Shown: positions 22,240 to 34,654 of the stretch, piece after piece
Layout: the number at the start of each line of letters is the position of its first letter
How positions within the stretch are numbered: position 1 is the stretch's first letter
NCBI GenBank assembly: GCA_963930655.1
Contig: OZ005609.1
Span: 13,899,001 to 13,963,000, forward strand
DNA from: Myrica gale
Taxonomy: Eukaryota > Streptophyta > Magnoliopsida > Fagales > Myricaceae
Length of the DNA stretch: 64,000 bases
Direction of reading: 5' to 3'
Made by a program: the position numbers and the translations under genes
Notes under the pieces: model-generated
Databases searched by the model: none
The model's input: only the letters and a program-made list of their open reading frames with translations
What the model was told of the DNA's origin: nothing

Positions 22240-25200
22240 TATTTACTTATCCTTTTGGAGACTTTAGTAGTTTTATTGCTTATTTGGGAACTGTTTATTG
22301 AGACTATTGTTAAGAGTGATATTTAAGGATTTTAGAGTAGTGCTCTGACTAATTGGGATTCATATTTCTTTATCTGTCTTTTTGGGTTCAGAGCGTGGTC
22401 TTTGATTAATGAAGATGGAATAAATATTCTTTTGAATTTTTCTTGTTTGAGGATAATTGCTTGTAAGCAAGGTGAAAAATCCCATTTTTCAAGCGCAACT
22501 CTATCCGTTTTGACTTTTGGGTCGGGGTGATACAGGTGGTATCAGAGGATAGTTTTATAATTATGTAGATTCTTAGAAACATTTTGGTGAAAGTCAAAGC
22601 ATAGAATTTAAGACGAGAAGGAGAATAGGTGTATTTTTCCTTCAAGGGTTAAAATTGAGTCTGTTGAATTATTCGAGAGATAGTGGAACTTGAACTAGGG
22701 ATTGATCTTGATTTACTATAAGTTTTGATCTTAGAAGTGAGTTTTTGGATTCTGTATTTTGTGTTATACGTTGAGATTGAGATTTTACATTTTTGTTCCT
22801 TGCGTTTGGCCTTTGGGGTCGTTAAATTTTACTAATTTTGTTGAGCCAAACGAATTTTAGGAAGAAGATGCCACCAAGGGGTGAAGACCGAGAAGGAGAG
22901 CTGTGAACGAAATTTTAGAGGAATAAGGGTCAAGCCATAATGAGAGGTCTACCTCGAATGAAAGGACTGTAACTCCTAGTAAGGACGATGTGGGTGCGGT
23001 GGCAAATCGGATCATTATTAGACTTGCTCAAGCCACAGGAGGAAATGAAACTGCACGCGAGGGTTGTTCGTTTGGGGATTTTAAGAAGCATAATCCCCAT
23101 GTTTTTACAGGAGAGCCTGATCCAATCACTGCTGGTAGATGATTAACTAAGATGGAAAAATTACTCAAAGTTCTTAACTGCACAGATTCGCAGAAGGTGA
23201 AATACGCGACTTTTGTCTTGGAGGACGCTGTTGAAAGATGATGGGATGGCACTGAGTTACTGTTAAATGAAGAACTTGGTGAAGATGTTCCAATTACTTG
23301 GGCTAAATTTAAGGAAGTGTTCAACGAGACTTACTATCCAGAGATTATCAAGGATCGTCGTGAAAAAGAATTCGCAGATTTGGTCCAGGGGGCCATGAGT
23401 GTGGAGCAGTATGCTGCAAGATTTGTGGAGTTGTCTCGTTTTGCACCTCATTTAATTCTGGACGAAGAAAAAAGGGTTCGAAAGTTTCAGAGGGGTCTCA
23501 GTGACAGGTTCTGTCACCTCATTTTGGGTTTTGGAGTTAATAGTTACACTGAAACAGTGAAGAGGGCCATGACATTAGAGGAAGATTTTAAACATCGAGA
23601 TGTTATCAAGGATACTAGGAAAAGAAGGTTTGAGCCAAGGGATGGGCAGGGCAAGGAGCGAAATTTCAATAATAAGAAGAATTCCTTCAATAGTGGTTCT
23701 GTTAGAACACAGAATACCCAACATGGATATGAGAGGCCTTGTCCCAATTGCGGGAAGCATCATCAAGGACAACCCTGCGTTTTTGGAGTTAAGTTGTGCT
23801 ACACTTGCAAGCAGCTTGGTCACTTTGCACGTGAGTGTCTTACAAATAAGAACATAAATCCGTCATCATCTCAGAATATTAATGCTGGAAAAGGGTTCCG
23901 GGAAGAGTGTATGCTTTATCAGCCTAGGATGGTCAAGCCACAGATGAGGCGGTGACTAGTATGCTTCCTATTTTTTCTACGTATGCTATAGTGTTGTTTG
24001 AAACGGGATCGACTCGTTCCTTTGTCTCCCAAATATTTGCCAAAAAATCTGATAGAGAACCTGAGCAGATTGATTATCGGTTGTCTGTTTCTACTCCTAT
24101 GGGTGATGCTTTCATTTCAAGTCTTGTGCTTAAGTCATGGGAAATTTGCATTGAGAATAGAAAATTATTAGTAGATCTAATTTTGCTTTACATGTATGAT
24201 TTTGATGTCATCCTGGGAATGAAATGGTTGTCTGCTTATCATGCTAGCATTTGTTGTTTAGAGAAAGGTACTTTTCATACCTTTAGATGATGTAGAGTTC
24301 CGTTTTAAGGGATTGAGTCTCAAACCAATGTGTGTGATCTCTGCATTTAAAGCCAATCAACTACTTCATAAGGGGTGTCATGGGTTTTGGCCAGTGTGAT
24401 TGGTACAAAAGAAGAAGAGTCACAGTTAGAGTTAATTCCAATAGTGAGGGAATTTCCAGAGGTATTTCCCGAAGATTTTTCAGGCCTACGCCGAGAGCGA
24501 GAAATTGAATTCTTCATTGACCTGGTCCCTGGTATTGCTCCAATTTCTAAGGCACCGTATAGGATGCACCTATGGAACTGAGTTGAAAGATCAGTTGCAA
24601 GAATTATTAGACAAGGGGTTCATCCGTCCGAGCGTGTGCCCTTGGGGTGCTCCTGTTTAGTTCGTTAAGAAGAAGGACAGTAGCATGAGATTGTGTATTG
24701 ATTATCGAGAGTTAAATCGAATTACAGTAAAGAATAGTTATCCTTTGCCGCGGATTAACGATCTCTTCGATCAATTACAAGGAGCACAGGTATTCTTTAA
24801 GATTGATCTTCGTTCAGGATATCACCAACTAAAGGTTAGGAGTGAGGATGTAGCAAAGACATCTTTTAGAACAAGATACGAGCACTATGAATTTTTGGTC
24901 ATGCATTTTGGGTTAACGAATGCACCGGCTGCCTTTATGGACTTGATGAATCGAGTATTCCGAGAATATTTAGATAAATCTGTGATAGTTTTCATTGATG
25001 ATATCTTGATTTACTCAAAGAGCCAAGAGGGGCATGAAGAACATTTAAGGATGCTATTACAGACATTGAAGGTGAATCAGTTATATGCTAAATTGAAAAA
25101 GTGTGATTTATGGCTTGATAAGATTGTGATCCTTGGTCATGTGGTGTCTAGCGAGGGATTACTGTTGATCCGGGTAAAATTGAGGCTATAACTGATTGGC

Positions 25201-25870
25201 CAAGACCAACCAATGTGAGTGAAATTAGGAGTTTCTTGGGCTTGGCTGGGTATTACAGAAGGTTCGTAGAAGAGTTTTCCTGTATTGATGTGCCACTGAC
25301 ACGGTTAAAGAGGAAGAATGCGAAATTTGAATGGACAGAAGAATGTGAGAAGAGTTTCCAAGATTTAAAACAGAGGTTAGTATCTGCTCTCGTATTGACT
25401 ATACCTTCAGGTTCAAAGGGTTTTGTTATATATAACAATGCTTCTCGAAAATGTTTGAGTTGTGTTTTGATGCTACAAGGTAAAGTGATTGCTTACACCT
25501 CTCGCCAATTGAAGAATTATGAACAGAACTATCCCACTCATGATTTAGAATTAGCAGCAATAGGTTTTGCTTTGAAGATATGGAGACACTATTTGTACGG
25601 AGAGAAGTGTGAGATATACACCGACCATAAGAGTTTGAAGTACTTATTTACTCAGAAAGAATTAAATTTGAGGCAGCGGAGGTGGTTGGAATTAATTAAA
25701 GATTATGATTGCTCAATACATTATCACCCAGGTAAGGCGAATGTAGTGGCAGGTGAACTTAGTCCGAAGTCTTGGCCAGCTGCTATGGTGACTACACATA
25801 AGTATATTTAGTTGGATTTGGAGAGATATAACATAGAGGTGAAATCTATGAAGAGATGACTGATGTTTTA
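22240..25870 (+). mobile_element. Ty3/gypsy retrotransposon relic (gag-protease-RT-RNase H)
   Basis: A primer-binding-like TGGTATCAGAG lies at about 22536, just after an LTR end reading GGGGTGATACA. The LTR's left edge is not defined. Gag follows (to 23955), with a zinc knuckle CYTCKQLGHFARECL, then an aspartic protease region. Reverse transcriptase (about 24600-25190) shows DLRSGYHQL and the catalytic [10 protein letters not shown], and RNase H (25215-25811) shows [11 protein letters not shown]. Integrase and the 3' LTR are not seen. The motifs fit the chromovirus/Tekay-like branch, though no chromodomain is present. Broken, with multiple breaks. It sits inside CACTA A. Confidence 0.92.
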
Positions 25871-26159
25871 AATGGATTTTAGGTGTTGATTGTCTTCAAC
25901 AATTCTTTGTGAGATCTTAAGCCTCGGTTAAGCGTTGAGGTAATTGGCTTATCAATGAGATTTTATGTCTCTGAACTTTTGTGGAATCTATGTGCACGAG
26001 ATGTTTAATTATTTTGTAAGATGAGATCGATTTTGAAATATGACTTTGTGCGAAATTAAATCACTTGACGTTGGTAAATTAGATTTTAAAACGTGACTAT
26101 TTTTATATGGTCATTAAATGAAGAAAATGTACAAATTTTTTATGACTATAACTTACCTT

Positions 26160-26885
26160 ACATCTTCTGGTGCTTCAGCATTGTTCGCTAACTATAACTA
26201 TTGATGAGGTTGATCTTACCAAGTCTTCGTTCTGGATTCAGCTTCGTGATTTACCTAAGACTGGTATGAACCAATCGACAATTTCCAGTATCGGTTATTC
26301 TTTTGGCCAGTTACTTGAGATTGAGAAGCTTCTGGATGTAGTTAATTACGAGCGTTTTTTTCCGTATTAAGATTTGTTTCAGTGTTTGCAATCCTCTCAA
26401 GGAAGATTTTATTCATCCTCGCCCAAATTTGCCGGATACTCCTTTCGTACCGAAGAAGCTAGATAAGAAGTCCAAGGAGGGTCGCGATGTCTGCCAGCGC
26501 TACAATAGAGAGGTACAGACAAATCTTCCTTTGTTAACACCTCTATCATCATTTCGCATTTATTACCTCTACTCTCCACTCCAGCTAACCAGATCTATAA
26601 CAGACCGAATCTCTCTTCATCATTAGCAACTAAGACTGGATCAAAGACTACATCAGGTCGGTTCAACCCCTTTGATCGTGTAAGTGGATATGCATTAGAC
26701 GAAATTTCTTCTTCACTTTGTCGTGTTCCTCTACAAGTGTCGTCTGCTGAGCCTTTGCACAGCACACTCCCACAGGCGATTCAAGTGCTTGTGTCAGCAC
26801 TCAGCACTTTCGAAATTTCCTAATTTGTCCCCACCACTTTCGGTTATAAATCACAAAGTTGCATGGCCTCTAGAAACAATTCAAG
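26160..26885 (+). mobile_element. LINE ORF1-like remnant, left part
   Basis: The open frame 26170-26370 reads SFWIQLRDLPKTGMNQSTIS, then IGYSFGQLLEIE. This resembles the DUF4283 domain of plant LINE ORF1 and related zinc-knuckle proteins. After a stop, another frame continues with NPLKEDFIHPRPNLPDTPFV. The sequence is cut by CACTA B at 26889 and appears to continue at 32527. Confidence 0.55.
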
Positions 26886-27497
26886 TATCACCGCAAAGAA
26901 ACGAGCTTTTAAGTGAAAAAAATTTCGGTGTCAAATCAGATTTTGTCACTTAAAATAATTTTTTCCTGTCAAAATATTAATTTTATCATCAAATATTATA
27001 CAGGAATCATAATACCGCTCGGACCCTCAAAAACGCGTTTGGACCTTATCTCAGAGTCCAGACCTTTACCTTAGAGTCCGGACTTGTAATGTTTAAAGTC
27101 CGGACTTTTACATTAAGGTCCGGACGCTTATGTTATACGTCCGGAATTTTACGTTAGAGGCCGAACCCTTATGATAATGTCCGGACGTTAATGTTTAAGG
27201 TCCAGACTTTTTCGAATGCCGTTCGAAAGAACACGTTGTCGTTTATTGTTTGTCCGGACTGGTTTATTTATGTTGGGACGTATTAGCATCGCTACGTCGT
27301 TTTGAATTAAGTCCGGACGTTTTAACATTGAAATTTAATTCAGTCCGTACGATAATATTATTCTTCGATTATATGTCTGGACGCTAATAAATTTTGGTTT
27401 TGACCTTTTTTGTTGGTTCGGACGCCTTTTGTAACAGTTCGGTGCTTTTGCAGATTTTAAAAATGAGCAAGCGTCACGTACAAGCGGGCAAGCTGAG

Positions 27498-28376
27498 ATG
27501 GAGCAATCTTCTGGTTCCACCTTATCATTGGACCAGCATATAGCGATTATTATGTCGCGCTCGATTGTTGTGGAGCGAGACATAAAGTTGGCAGATTTTT
27601 ACGACGTCACTTCTGAGGGCCGGACGCTTTCGGAGGTGGTAGAGAAGATTGGTTGGCTTCCACTAATTCATAGGACCGGGTATGCATCGACGAACTTGGT
27701 GCGGGACTTCTATTATGATATTTTGAGGGCGACGGACATCGAGGAGCCTAGTATGGAGGTCACAGTCTGTAATGTTCCAATCGTATTCTCGCCGGACGTG
27801 TTAGCGAGATTCTTAGGGTACGAGCGGGATTTGACAGCGTTCCTAAACCTACCGATGAGGATGGAGTGTTGGCCTACTGAGGTCGAGGTATTCCGGACCA
27901 TGTTGGGTGCTTATACAGCGATTTTGGACGGAGCCTATATGGTACACGGGCAGCTGCGTCCTTTTTGGCGGATCATGCATCTGATCTTATGCTCCGCTAT
28001 CAACCCGAGGAAGCACACTACGGAGTTGTCTTATAGCCGGGCAGAGTTATTATACATGGTCGTTGTTCAGCTGCTAGCTGTTGATATGACATCGTACATT
28101 TATCAGTCTGTTCGTGTAGAGGCCCTAAAGACGGATGCTATGACTTCATTGCCGCACGAGATTCTGTTGACACAGTTCTTGCACTCCTTACTGGTACCGG
28201 AGGGTGCTGAGGAGCCCAGGGGCCTTCCACTTGGGTGCATTAAGAAGACAATGCTCTCCAAATCGATGGCCCAGACACGCCGAGCACTGAATGTCGCTCG
28301 GGCTGCTAGAGTCAGACGACAAGAGCAGCTTGCGGTGGTGAGGGAGCAGCAGGATCCTGGCCAGAGCTCTACCTAG
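27498..28376 (+). CDS. Putative plant transposon protein of CACTA B (PF20167-like)
   Basis: An uninterrupted 292-aa frame. Residues ~60-220 follow the pattern of the 'putative plant transposon protein' family: LVRDFYYDIL, then VTVCNVPIVFSPDVLARFLG, then PFWRIMHLILCSAINPR, SYSRAELLYMVVVQ and ILLTQFLHSLLVP. The C-terminus is basic and Gln-rich (RRALNVARAARVRRQEQ). Function in the family is unknown. Related coding sequence continues past the stop to about 28696 (RLTALENKVVNI, then an acidic DDGDDEDDDL end), so the ancestral protein was longer. The first ATG in this frame was taken as the start. Confidence 0.75.
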   Translation: MEQSSGSTLSLDQHIAIIMSRSIVVERDIKLADFYDVTSEGRTLSEVVEKIGWLPLIHRTGYASTNLVRDFYYDILRATDIEEPSMEVTVCNVPIVFSPDVLARFLGYERDLTAFLNLPMRMECWPTEVEVFRTMLGAYTAILDGAYMVHGQLRPFWRIMHLILCSAINPRKHTTELSYSRAELLYMVVVQLLAVDMTSYIYQSVRVEALKTDAMTSLPHEILLTQFLHSLLVPEGAEEPRGLPLGCIKKTMLSKSMAQTRRALNVARAARVRRQEQLAVVREQQDPGQSST

Positions 28377-29096
28377 GGATTTGACACAGAGCGACTTGGT
28401 TGGATGGACGACATGATGATGCAGCTGACAGCGCGGATGCGATCAGTCTTGCAGCCCACCCACGAGATGGTCAGTGATCAGTTTACGACTGACTGCTTTG
28501 GAGAATAAGGTCGTGAACATTGACTCTGACTGGAAGAAGGAGATCACTCAGATTTGGGAGGTCATGAGGAAAGCCGCAAGCAGTGCTAAGTTAGTTGCAT
28601 TGACTCGGCGAATAGTGGAAATTTAGGAGCACCTCAGACATATCCGTGACGTTCTAAACATCACGGATGATGGCGATGATGAAGATGATGACTTGTAGTT
28701 TTTTTTATTATGTTTTCAGAATATTTTGTTTATATTCTATTTTGTGGACATCTATGGGTATTTTGTTGATATTATTTTGTTTATCTTGTGTTTTAAGGAT
28801 ATTTTGTTTCTATTATATTTTGTGGACATCGATTGATATAATTGATGTTATTTTGTTTATATTTTGTTATGACGAGATGTAATATATAGATGTTATCTAG
28901 CTATGTTATCCATACAAAATGTTTCCCATACAATATGTTTTTAATAACATATTTTAATTTCAAAATACTCATTCAATTTTATTATTGATATTAGAGCTTA
29001 ATAATTTCAAAGTCAAAGTTAATTAACTTTAGTTATTTAGTTATTTAAAATTTGCAAATGAAATTAATTAAAAAAATTTAAAACTAAAAAAATTTT

Positions 29097-29880
29097 GTAA
29101 TCGTTCGGACGTTACTTCGTACGTCCGCACTGTTTAATTTAAGCTTGAACGATCCCGTTTTATAGAATACAAACCATCCGAACACTTAATTACATGGTCG
29201 CGACTCCTACAATTCAAAACCCCTTGCGGAAGAATATTAAGCAAAGACGTTCGGACATATATGAAATTTTGGCGGCATGAATTGCCTCGAAAACTAATAC
29301 ACATAAGCATCCGGATGGCCGTTTGATTGTCCGAACGGTATTCAAACGTATGAAAGATACAGATTCGTAGACAGTGGAGGAAAAACCGAAAAAACGTAAA
29401 CGAGAGATTTGAGCACGAGGAGGAGGGTAGAGCTGATTTGGGCGTTCAATCTCATTGAAGAGGGTGTGAAAGGAGCATCTCTTTTAGAATTTGAAGTTGA
29501 ATTGCATTTGAGGTTAGTGGTTTTTAAATTGAATTGTTTTAGGATGAAAAGCTTGTATTTTAATATATGAAAGTATGTGTTCTTCAAAATTTTAGGTTAT
29601 CAAATGATAGTAATGGAGTTTGGGGTTGGTTGTGACATGTTTATATTGAAGTGTTTGTGATTTGGGTTGATTTTAAGAAGAATTTGGGCGGAAAATTGAG
29701 TCTGTGCGTTTATGAACATTCTTTTTCGACAATCGCAGTGCGGACTGTTGATTTGCATCCGGACTCCATTTTTGTGGTTCGGACACGGTTTAAAACGAGT
29801 CTGAACATCTATGTATGTGGTTCGGATCGTTATATTACGTCCGAACGGTATTATTTGTCATTGCATGCATTCATGGACAG
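29097..29880. repeat. Internal cluster of CACTA subterminal-type motifs
   Basis: Between the two coding parts of CACTA B, motifs such as CGTTCGGACG, TCCGAACGG, GTTCGGAC and GTCCGCAC recur, as they do at the element ends. This could be the promoter region of the second gene or the relic of a nested terminus. Confidence 0.6.
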
Positions 29881-30002
29881 TTTGAGTTTACAATACGCGT
29901 AATGTGCGTAATTGGTATTAATGGACGGGACTGAGGGGAAATGCTGTCGAAATTTCTAAAGCATCGATCTATAATCTTGATTTATTTGGTCACAGGACGA
30001 CG

Positions 30003-31734
30003 TCATGCCAGCCGGAGAGAAACGTCTTCGGTGTGATTCATTAGTTCGAGCTGAGAGTAATCCTGGTACACTAGCGGTGTCGGATCCTTCGCTTTGGGAT
30101 AGGAATACCGTCCCCTTCCACAGGCAGTCCAGTAGGCACCCAGAGTAGTTACGCGTGTAAGTATCTTACTCCGTCAATGTTTGTTAAATATTATGATTTT
30201 TAAATCTATATGCTTAATTGAATTTTAAATTTACTGTTCTTCATTTGTAGCGACGTCCGAAATTAGACACGTTCAAGGTAGTACGCGCGGGATTGCCTTA
30301 CTTACAGCTCGCACCGGAGGAAAGCTGACCGTCCATATCCCTGATCGACGTACGGGCAGTGATGACAAGGCTTCCTCAATGCTCTCGAGTCGTATTGGTG
30401 CGCTCGTTCGACAACATGTCCCATTTGAGAAGAGTAAGTGGAAGAAGGCCCTTACGAGGTTAAATCGTATGTGATGAACCAAGTGTTGGTAAGTATAATT
30501 TATTAAATTTTAATCGTTGAATTTTTTTTACGTTTTTAACTGTTATATATATTAAGGATGACTTCCAACTAGATTACGACTGAGCCGAGGATCGCATCAC
30601 AGTGACGTCAACGATGAAGACAGCGTACAGGACGCACAAAAATAGATGTTCCAGCATTACTCGGTGTTCAATTCCAAAGAAGAGGTGTTAGAGCACCTGT
30701 ATCCCAATATGAACAAGGAAGAATGAACTCGTGTTTGTAATTTATTCGCGAGCGATGAATTTCAGGTTAAACATTTTATTCTGATCTGAACGTTCATTTT
30801 AGCCATATGCTTAATTGTGTTAACAATTGTAAATGTACAATGCAGAGGAGGAGTGCAATCAACAAGAAGAATAGAGCTAAGCTGAAGATTGTACACACAT
30901 CGGGAGCGAGGTCCTTGCAACGCGCTAGAGCGTTGTTAGTAAGTAATAAATTGATATTTTTAATATTTATTATTTAAATAAATGACTTAGGTATTTTAAT
31001 ATGCATGTTCTATATTTCTTTTGGTGAACAGAAAAATCCAGAATTTGATGAATTAGTCCTTCGTTGCTTTATGAAAAGACACATACTACTAAGGATGACA
31101 TGTGGACTTCAGAAGATGCACGAGAAAATTTTGTAAGTTGTAACGTTAGTGTTAATGATGCATTTGTATGCGTTTATGTTTCATATGTATTGTTTTATCT
31201 TCTTTTCTAATTTTGTAGGAAAAAATAGAGGCGTTACAGTTGCAGCACGAGTGAGAGGGAAAGTCATACACTGAAGTAGAGATATTCATTGAGGTGTTGG
31301 GGACGAAAGCGGGTTACGTGTGAGGTTTAGGTCGTTTAGTATTGTCTGTTGGATAATCTTCATCAGCATCATCCGTTGATTTGTCTCGGAGATTGGAATA
31401 TGCCAGATTACATATTGAGGAGATGAAGGCTAAACAACTGGAATATGAAGCGCTTCTGGTCAAGCGGTCAGATATGGAGCAGACGATACGAGAGCATTTG
31501 CAGATGATGGATGAGCAACGACGAAAGAAAGATGACGAGCTGATGAAGATGATGGCGGAGCAGCAACGGAAAAAAGATGAAGAGCACCAGAAGATGTTGC
31601 AGGAGCAGCAAAGGAACCTAGTGGAACAAGAAGAACGGAGGATGAAACTAATGGCGGAGCAGATGCGTGAGCAGCTGATGGAGCAGATCAGACAGATGCA
31701 ATCTCGTTCGACACCCAAACGAAAATTTAGGTAG
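30003..31734 (+). pseudogene. Transposase_24-like (Ptta/En/Spm family) gene relic in CACTA B
   Basis: Pieces in order resemble the plant transposase Ptta/En/Spm domain (PF03004): SSRIGALVRQHVPFEKSKWK at about 30390, KEEVLEHLYPNMNKEE near 30680, INKKNRAKLKIVHTSGARSL near 30860, KDDMWTSEDARENF near 31100, and YTEVEIFIEVLGTKAGYV near 31270. Splice-like GTAAGT/AG junctions separate several pieces (for example around 30487, 30945 and 31133). In-frame stops occur in some exons. The last part (31381-31734) is a 117-aa open, highly charged coiled coil rich in EQQRKKDEE. This family is usually the second, DNA-binding-type protein of CACTA elements rather than the DDE transposase. Confidence 0.75.
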
Positions 31735-31899
31735 ATTATTGTATTTTTACTACTTTGTCAGTACGTATCGATTATGTATTTTATTTACTTTTAATAACGA
31801 TTTCATATTTGTAGATATTTTATTATATTTACAACAAGGAATATCTTTATATTTATATTATTTAATAAATTTTAATTAAATTAATTCAAATATATAGAA

Positions 31900-32440
31900 A
31901 CCCATTCGGACGGTTGCTAATGTGCGCACGCATTACTATCCTTCCGCACAATTTGCTTTAAATTCTCTAGTTCGGACGGTGTCTATCCAGTCCCCATGGT
32001 CTGTAATATAAGAAACCGTCCGAGCTACAGCACGACGTTCGCACATTTTCAACGTAAACGGAGTCCGAACTGTATACTTAAAGGTTCGCATGGACATTTT
32101 AGATGAAAAAAAATTTTCTTCATAATGAAACTACGGTGCGAACGTCTTCCCAAATGTGTCCGGACAGTTGTATATTACCGTGCGGACGTTTATTGTGTGA
32201 CAAAATGTATTTTGTCACATTGGATTAATCGTTCACATGAGCTATGCGAACGTATAGAGAGACCGATCACACAGCTCATGTGAACGGATGGATTGTACTG
32301 GGCATGATGATTTTGAATTTCGTCAGTATGACACCAAACAGTTCAGACGGGTTTAAAACACGTCCGAACGGTTTTGAGTGACAGAACACAAAAATCGTCA
32401 CCTAAAACATTACCTGACAGGCTTTAGGTGACAAACCGGG
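31900..32440. repeat. Right subterminal motif array of CACTA B
   Basis: Copies of GTTCGGACGG, GTCCGGAC, CGTCCGAACGG and variants, mirroring the array at 27000-27440 inside the left end. Confidence 0.75.
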
Positions 32441-32526
32441 TGATAACCCGGTTTTGTCACCCAAAACCTTAGGTGACGAAATTTGTACTTTAAATTTGTC
32501 ACTCAAAGTGTTTTTTCTTAGTGTAT

Positions 32527-33240
32527 CTTCCACTATGGACATGCATCTTACTTCTCTTCCCTCTTCTCCGAACTCTGTCATTCACAGTATCCTGTCTCCA
32601 CCCTCTTTCAGCTATGGAAGAACTCCCACCAACCCCACCGAACAGTCCTCTCACCTAACACGGCTGCTCATGACTTTGCCCTATCTTGCTTAGAACCTTT
32701 GGGCTTTGAACGAAACCTCCCACCAATTACCACAAGATACTTCCTACTCTCTTGATGCTCATTTGTCTCCCCAATCGGGTGGCTCTGGTCCTACTCTGGA
32801 GGAATATTTGGCTTCAAAGGCTCACGTGAACATTGCTCTGTGTTACTCTCGACCCTTATCCTAGGTGCTCACTACCATTGTCCATTTACACCACTCTAGT
32901 GGTTCACGTCACTGCCCCTTCTTCTGCCATGGTGCCTTTCCATGCTCCTCTCGCTGTGGATTACTATTGGTGCAACAAAGGCAACGGCAAGCTGATTCAC
33001 TATGGTGCAACTCCACCTCCAACCGAAGCGGTCACAGATGTTCCAGCTCCGTTGTTCATTCCATCTGCTACAGGTGCAACCGAGGAGTTCAAACATAAAG
33101 GAAAGCTTCTTGCTTCTGCCACGCACCGTTCTCCTTCACACTTAGCCCCTTTATCAGATACTGGTTACAGTTCGATTACTCGGACTACCATTTTATCTCC
33201 TTTCGAGACAGTACCACTAACATGGCTATAAGTGAAATTG
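32527..33240 (+). mobile_element. LINE ORF1-like remnant, right part (tentative)
   Basis: Ser/Pro/Thr-rich open stretches (32454-32693 and 32833-33231) directly continue the sequence interrupted by CACTA B. No domain is recognisable; the assignment rests on position and composition. It could equally be a decayed host gene. Confidence 0.3.
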
Positions 33241-33277
33241 ATGTTGCATCTGCACTACAACCGGTGATCCTTTCTGC

Positions 33278-34654
33278 TAGTGGCGGAAATAGGAATCCAA
33301 TCGAAGGGGGTCGAACTTCTAAGGAAAAATGACAAAAAAAATTTACTATGTAATGCAAAAAATATCTTAAGATTTAAAATATCAAAAATTAAGAACTAAA
33401 AACACTAAAAATATTAAAATACACGTACCGTACTATTTGCTGGTACTAAGAGGTGACAATTGAATCCTACGGAACTGCATTTTCTAAAATATTGTAAAAT
33501 AACTTCGTGATTAACCAAACAAGGAAGAGCTCCAAGCAATGAGATATTCATTAGTAATTAACCAAACATACATGTCAAAACAGTGAATATAAATGTCAAC
33601 AATTAATTACAAAACCATATTAACTATTGCAATTTTTTTTTCCGTTTTTCATCCCCAAGCCCTTTCTTTTGATGTTCATTGGTGCAGAACAATGATTTTA
33701 CTGCTTCCAAATTTTCAGCTATTCTAACATGTGAATTGATGATCACAAAATTCTGTGTAGCTCTAGTTTCAAAGGTAATAAATCATACTTTAACCCTACT
33801 ATATAAATACTACCAAATAAAATACAAATACTTGACAAATTTATATGTATTAAAATTGTTAATTGCATTGACTTAGCAATGCTAAAATGATATCATCAAA
33901 GTCCCACTATTTATCGCTAGTTCATAAGAGGCAATAAGTCTCAAGGAAAGATGTACAAACTCTTATGAGCAAAAAATGCTTCTACTGTGTAATCTGCCCA
34001 GCTACTTGGGCTAAACGGTAGGTTCACACTTAAAACCCATAACAATTGGTTGTGAATCTTAGTGCTACTCCAGACATATCTGATTAGATTCTTGAGGCTT
34101 ATGTAAATTCTCTTCTAAGACAAATCTACAAGATTTTGTTTTCTATATTTATGGTCAATTATTTAATGCATGACGCAAGTAATTGAACGTAAAAGACAAT
34201 TATCACTAACTAGCACGCATAGAGGAATAGAAAAACCAGCAAAATAAGGATAAAAGTATTGCCCGATAAATAGATTGAAAAAAAAATACGAAGTGCATAA
34301 CCTACTTGATTAGCAGAACAATAAGGTAGAAGAACCAAAAGAATGCAAAAAATAATAGTATATCCTTATTATCAGCGTGAATTCATCCAAAGAAGTAATT
34401 TCAAAACCTCTAATCTTATTAGATCTTCAACACAGAAATCAACAACACAAATTGAAGGGGATCGGGCCCTAGCCTTTTAGGACCTAATGGGGATCATATG
34501 AAGTTGGCCTGGGCCTATGGGTATCGGGCCCAGACCATCTTCTATTAAAAAATATATATACATATAATTTTTTTTAGGGAAATATATACCTATAAATTTT
34601 TTTTGGGGGAGGGAAGGGTTCGCTACCCCTTCGTTCCACCCCTTCCTTCTTCCT
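33278..34654. mobile_element. Degenerate hAT-family element 3
   Basis: Begins TAGTGGCGGAAAT and then follows the left region of the hAT elements at 36210 and 49158 (AAATATCAAAAATTAAGAACTA, then GTACCGTACTA). Near the right end are the shared GGCCTGGGCCTATGGG and TCGGGCCC words. The right terminus is degraded, and the flanks CTTTCTGC and CTTTCTTT match at only six of eight bases, so the right edge is approximate. A possible captured exon lies at 33688-33774 between AG and GT. Confidence 0.6.

Larger units (their letters stand above)
20851..22240 (+). mobile_element. CACTA element A (left end and internal part)
   Basis: Begins CACTACAAGAAACTTAGC, the CACTA terminal signature, preceded by AAT. 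The next kilobase carries many subterminal motifs of the GTTCGGAC/GTCCGGAC type. It is a close relative of element B, which starts with a near-matching terminus at 26889. The matching right end was not found before the LINE remnant at 26160. The distal part is occupied by a gypsy relic and seems lost, so A is truncated. Confidence 0.85.
26889..32523 (+). mobile_element. CACTA element B, both ends present
   Basis: The left end CACCGCAAAGAAACGAGC and the right end, on the minus strand CACTAAGAAAAAACAC, are followed inward by related sequence including TTTTGTCAC. The flanking triplets are TAT (26886-26888) and TAT (32524-32526), the 3-bp duplication expected for CACTA. The element is 5635 bp. 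Inside are a 292-aa ORF, a degraded Transposase_24-like gene, and GTCCGGAC-type motifs near both ends and in the middle. No TNP2/TNPD-type transposase is recognisable, so it would be non-autonomous. It is inserted in the LINE ORF1-like remnant. Confidence 0.92.

Noticed and set aside
20848-32526. One single 11.7-kb CACTA element from 20851 to 32523
   Set aside because: The flanking triplets disagree (AAT and TAT). A second left terminus at 26889 is flanked by TAT, which matches the right end, so two related elements fit better.
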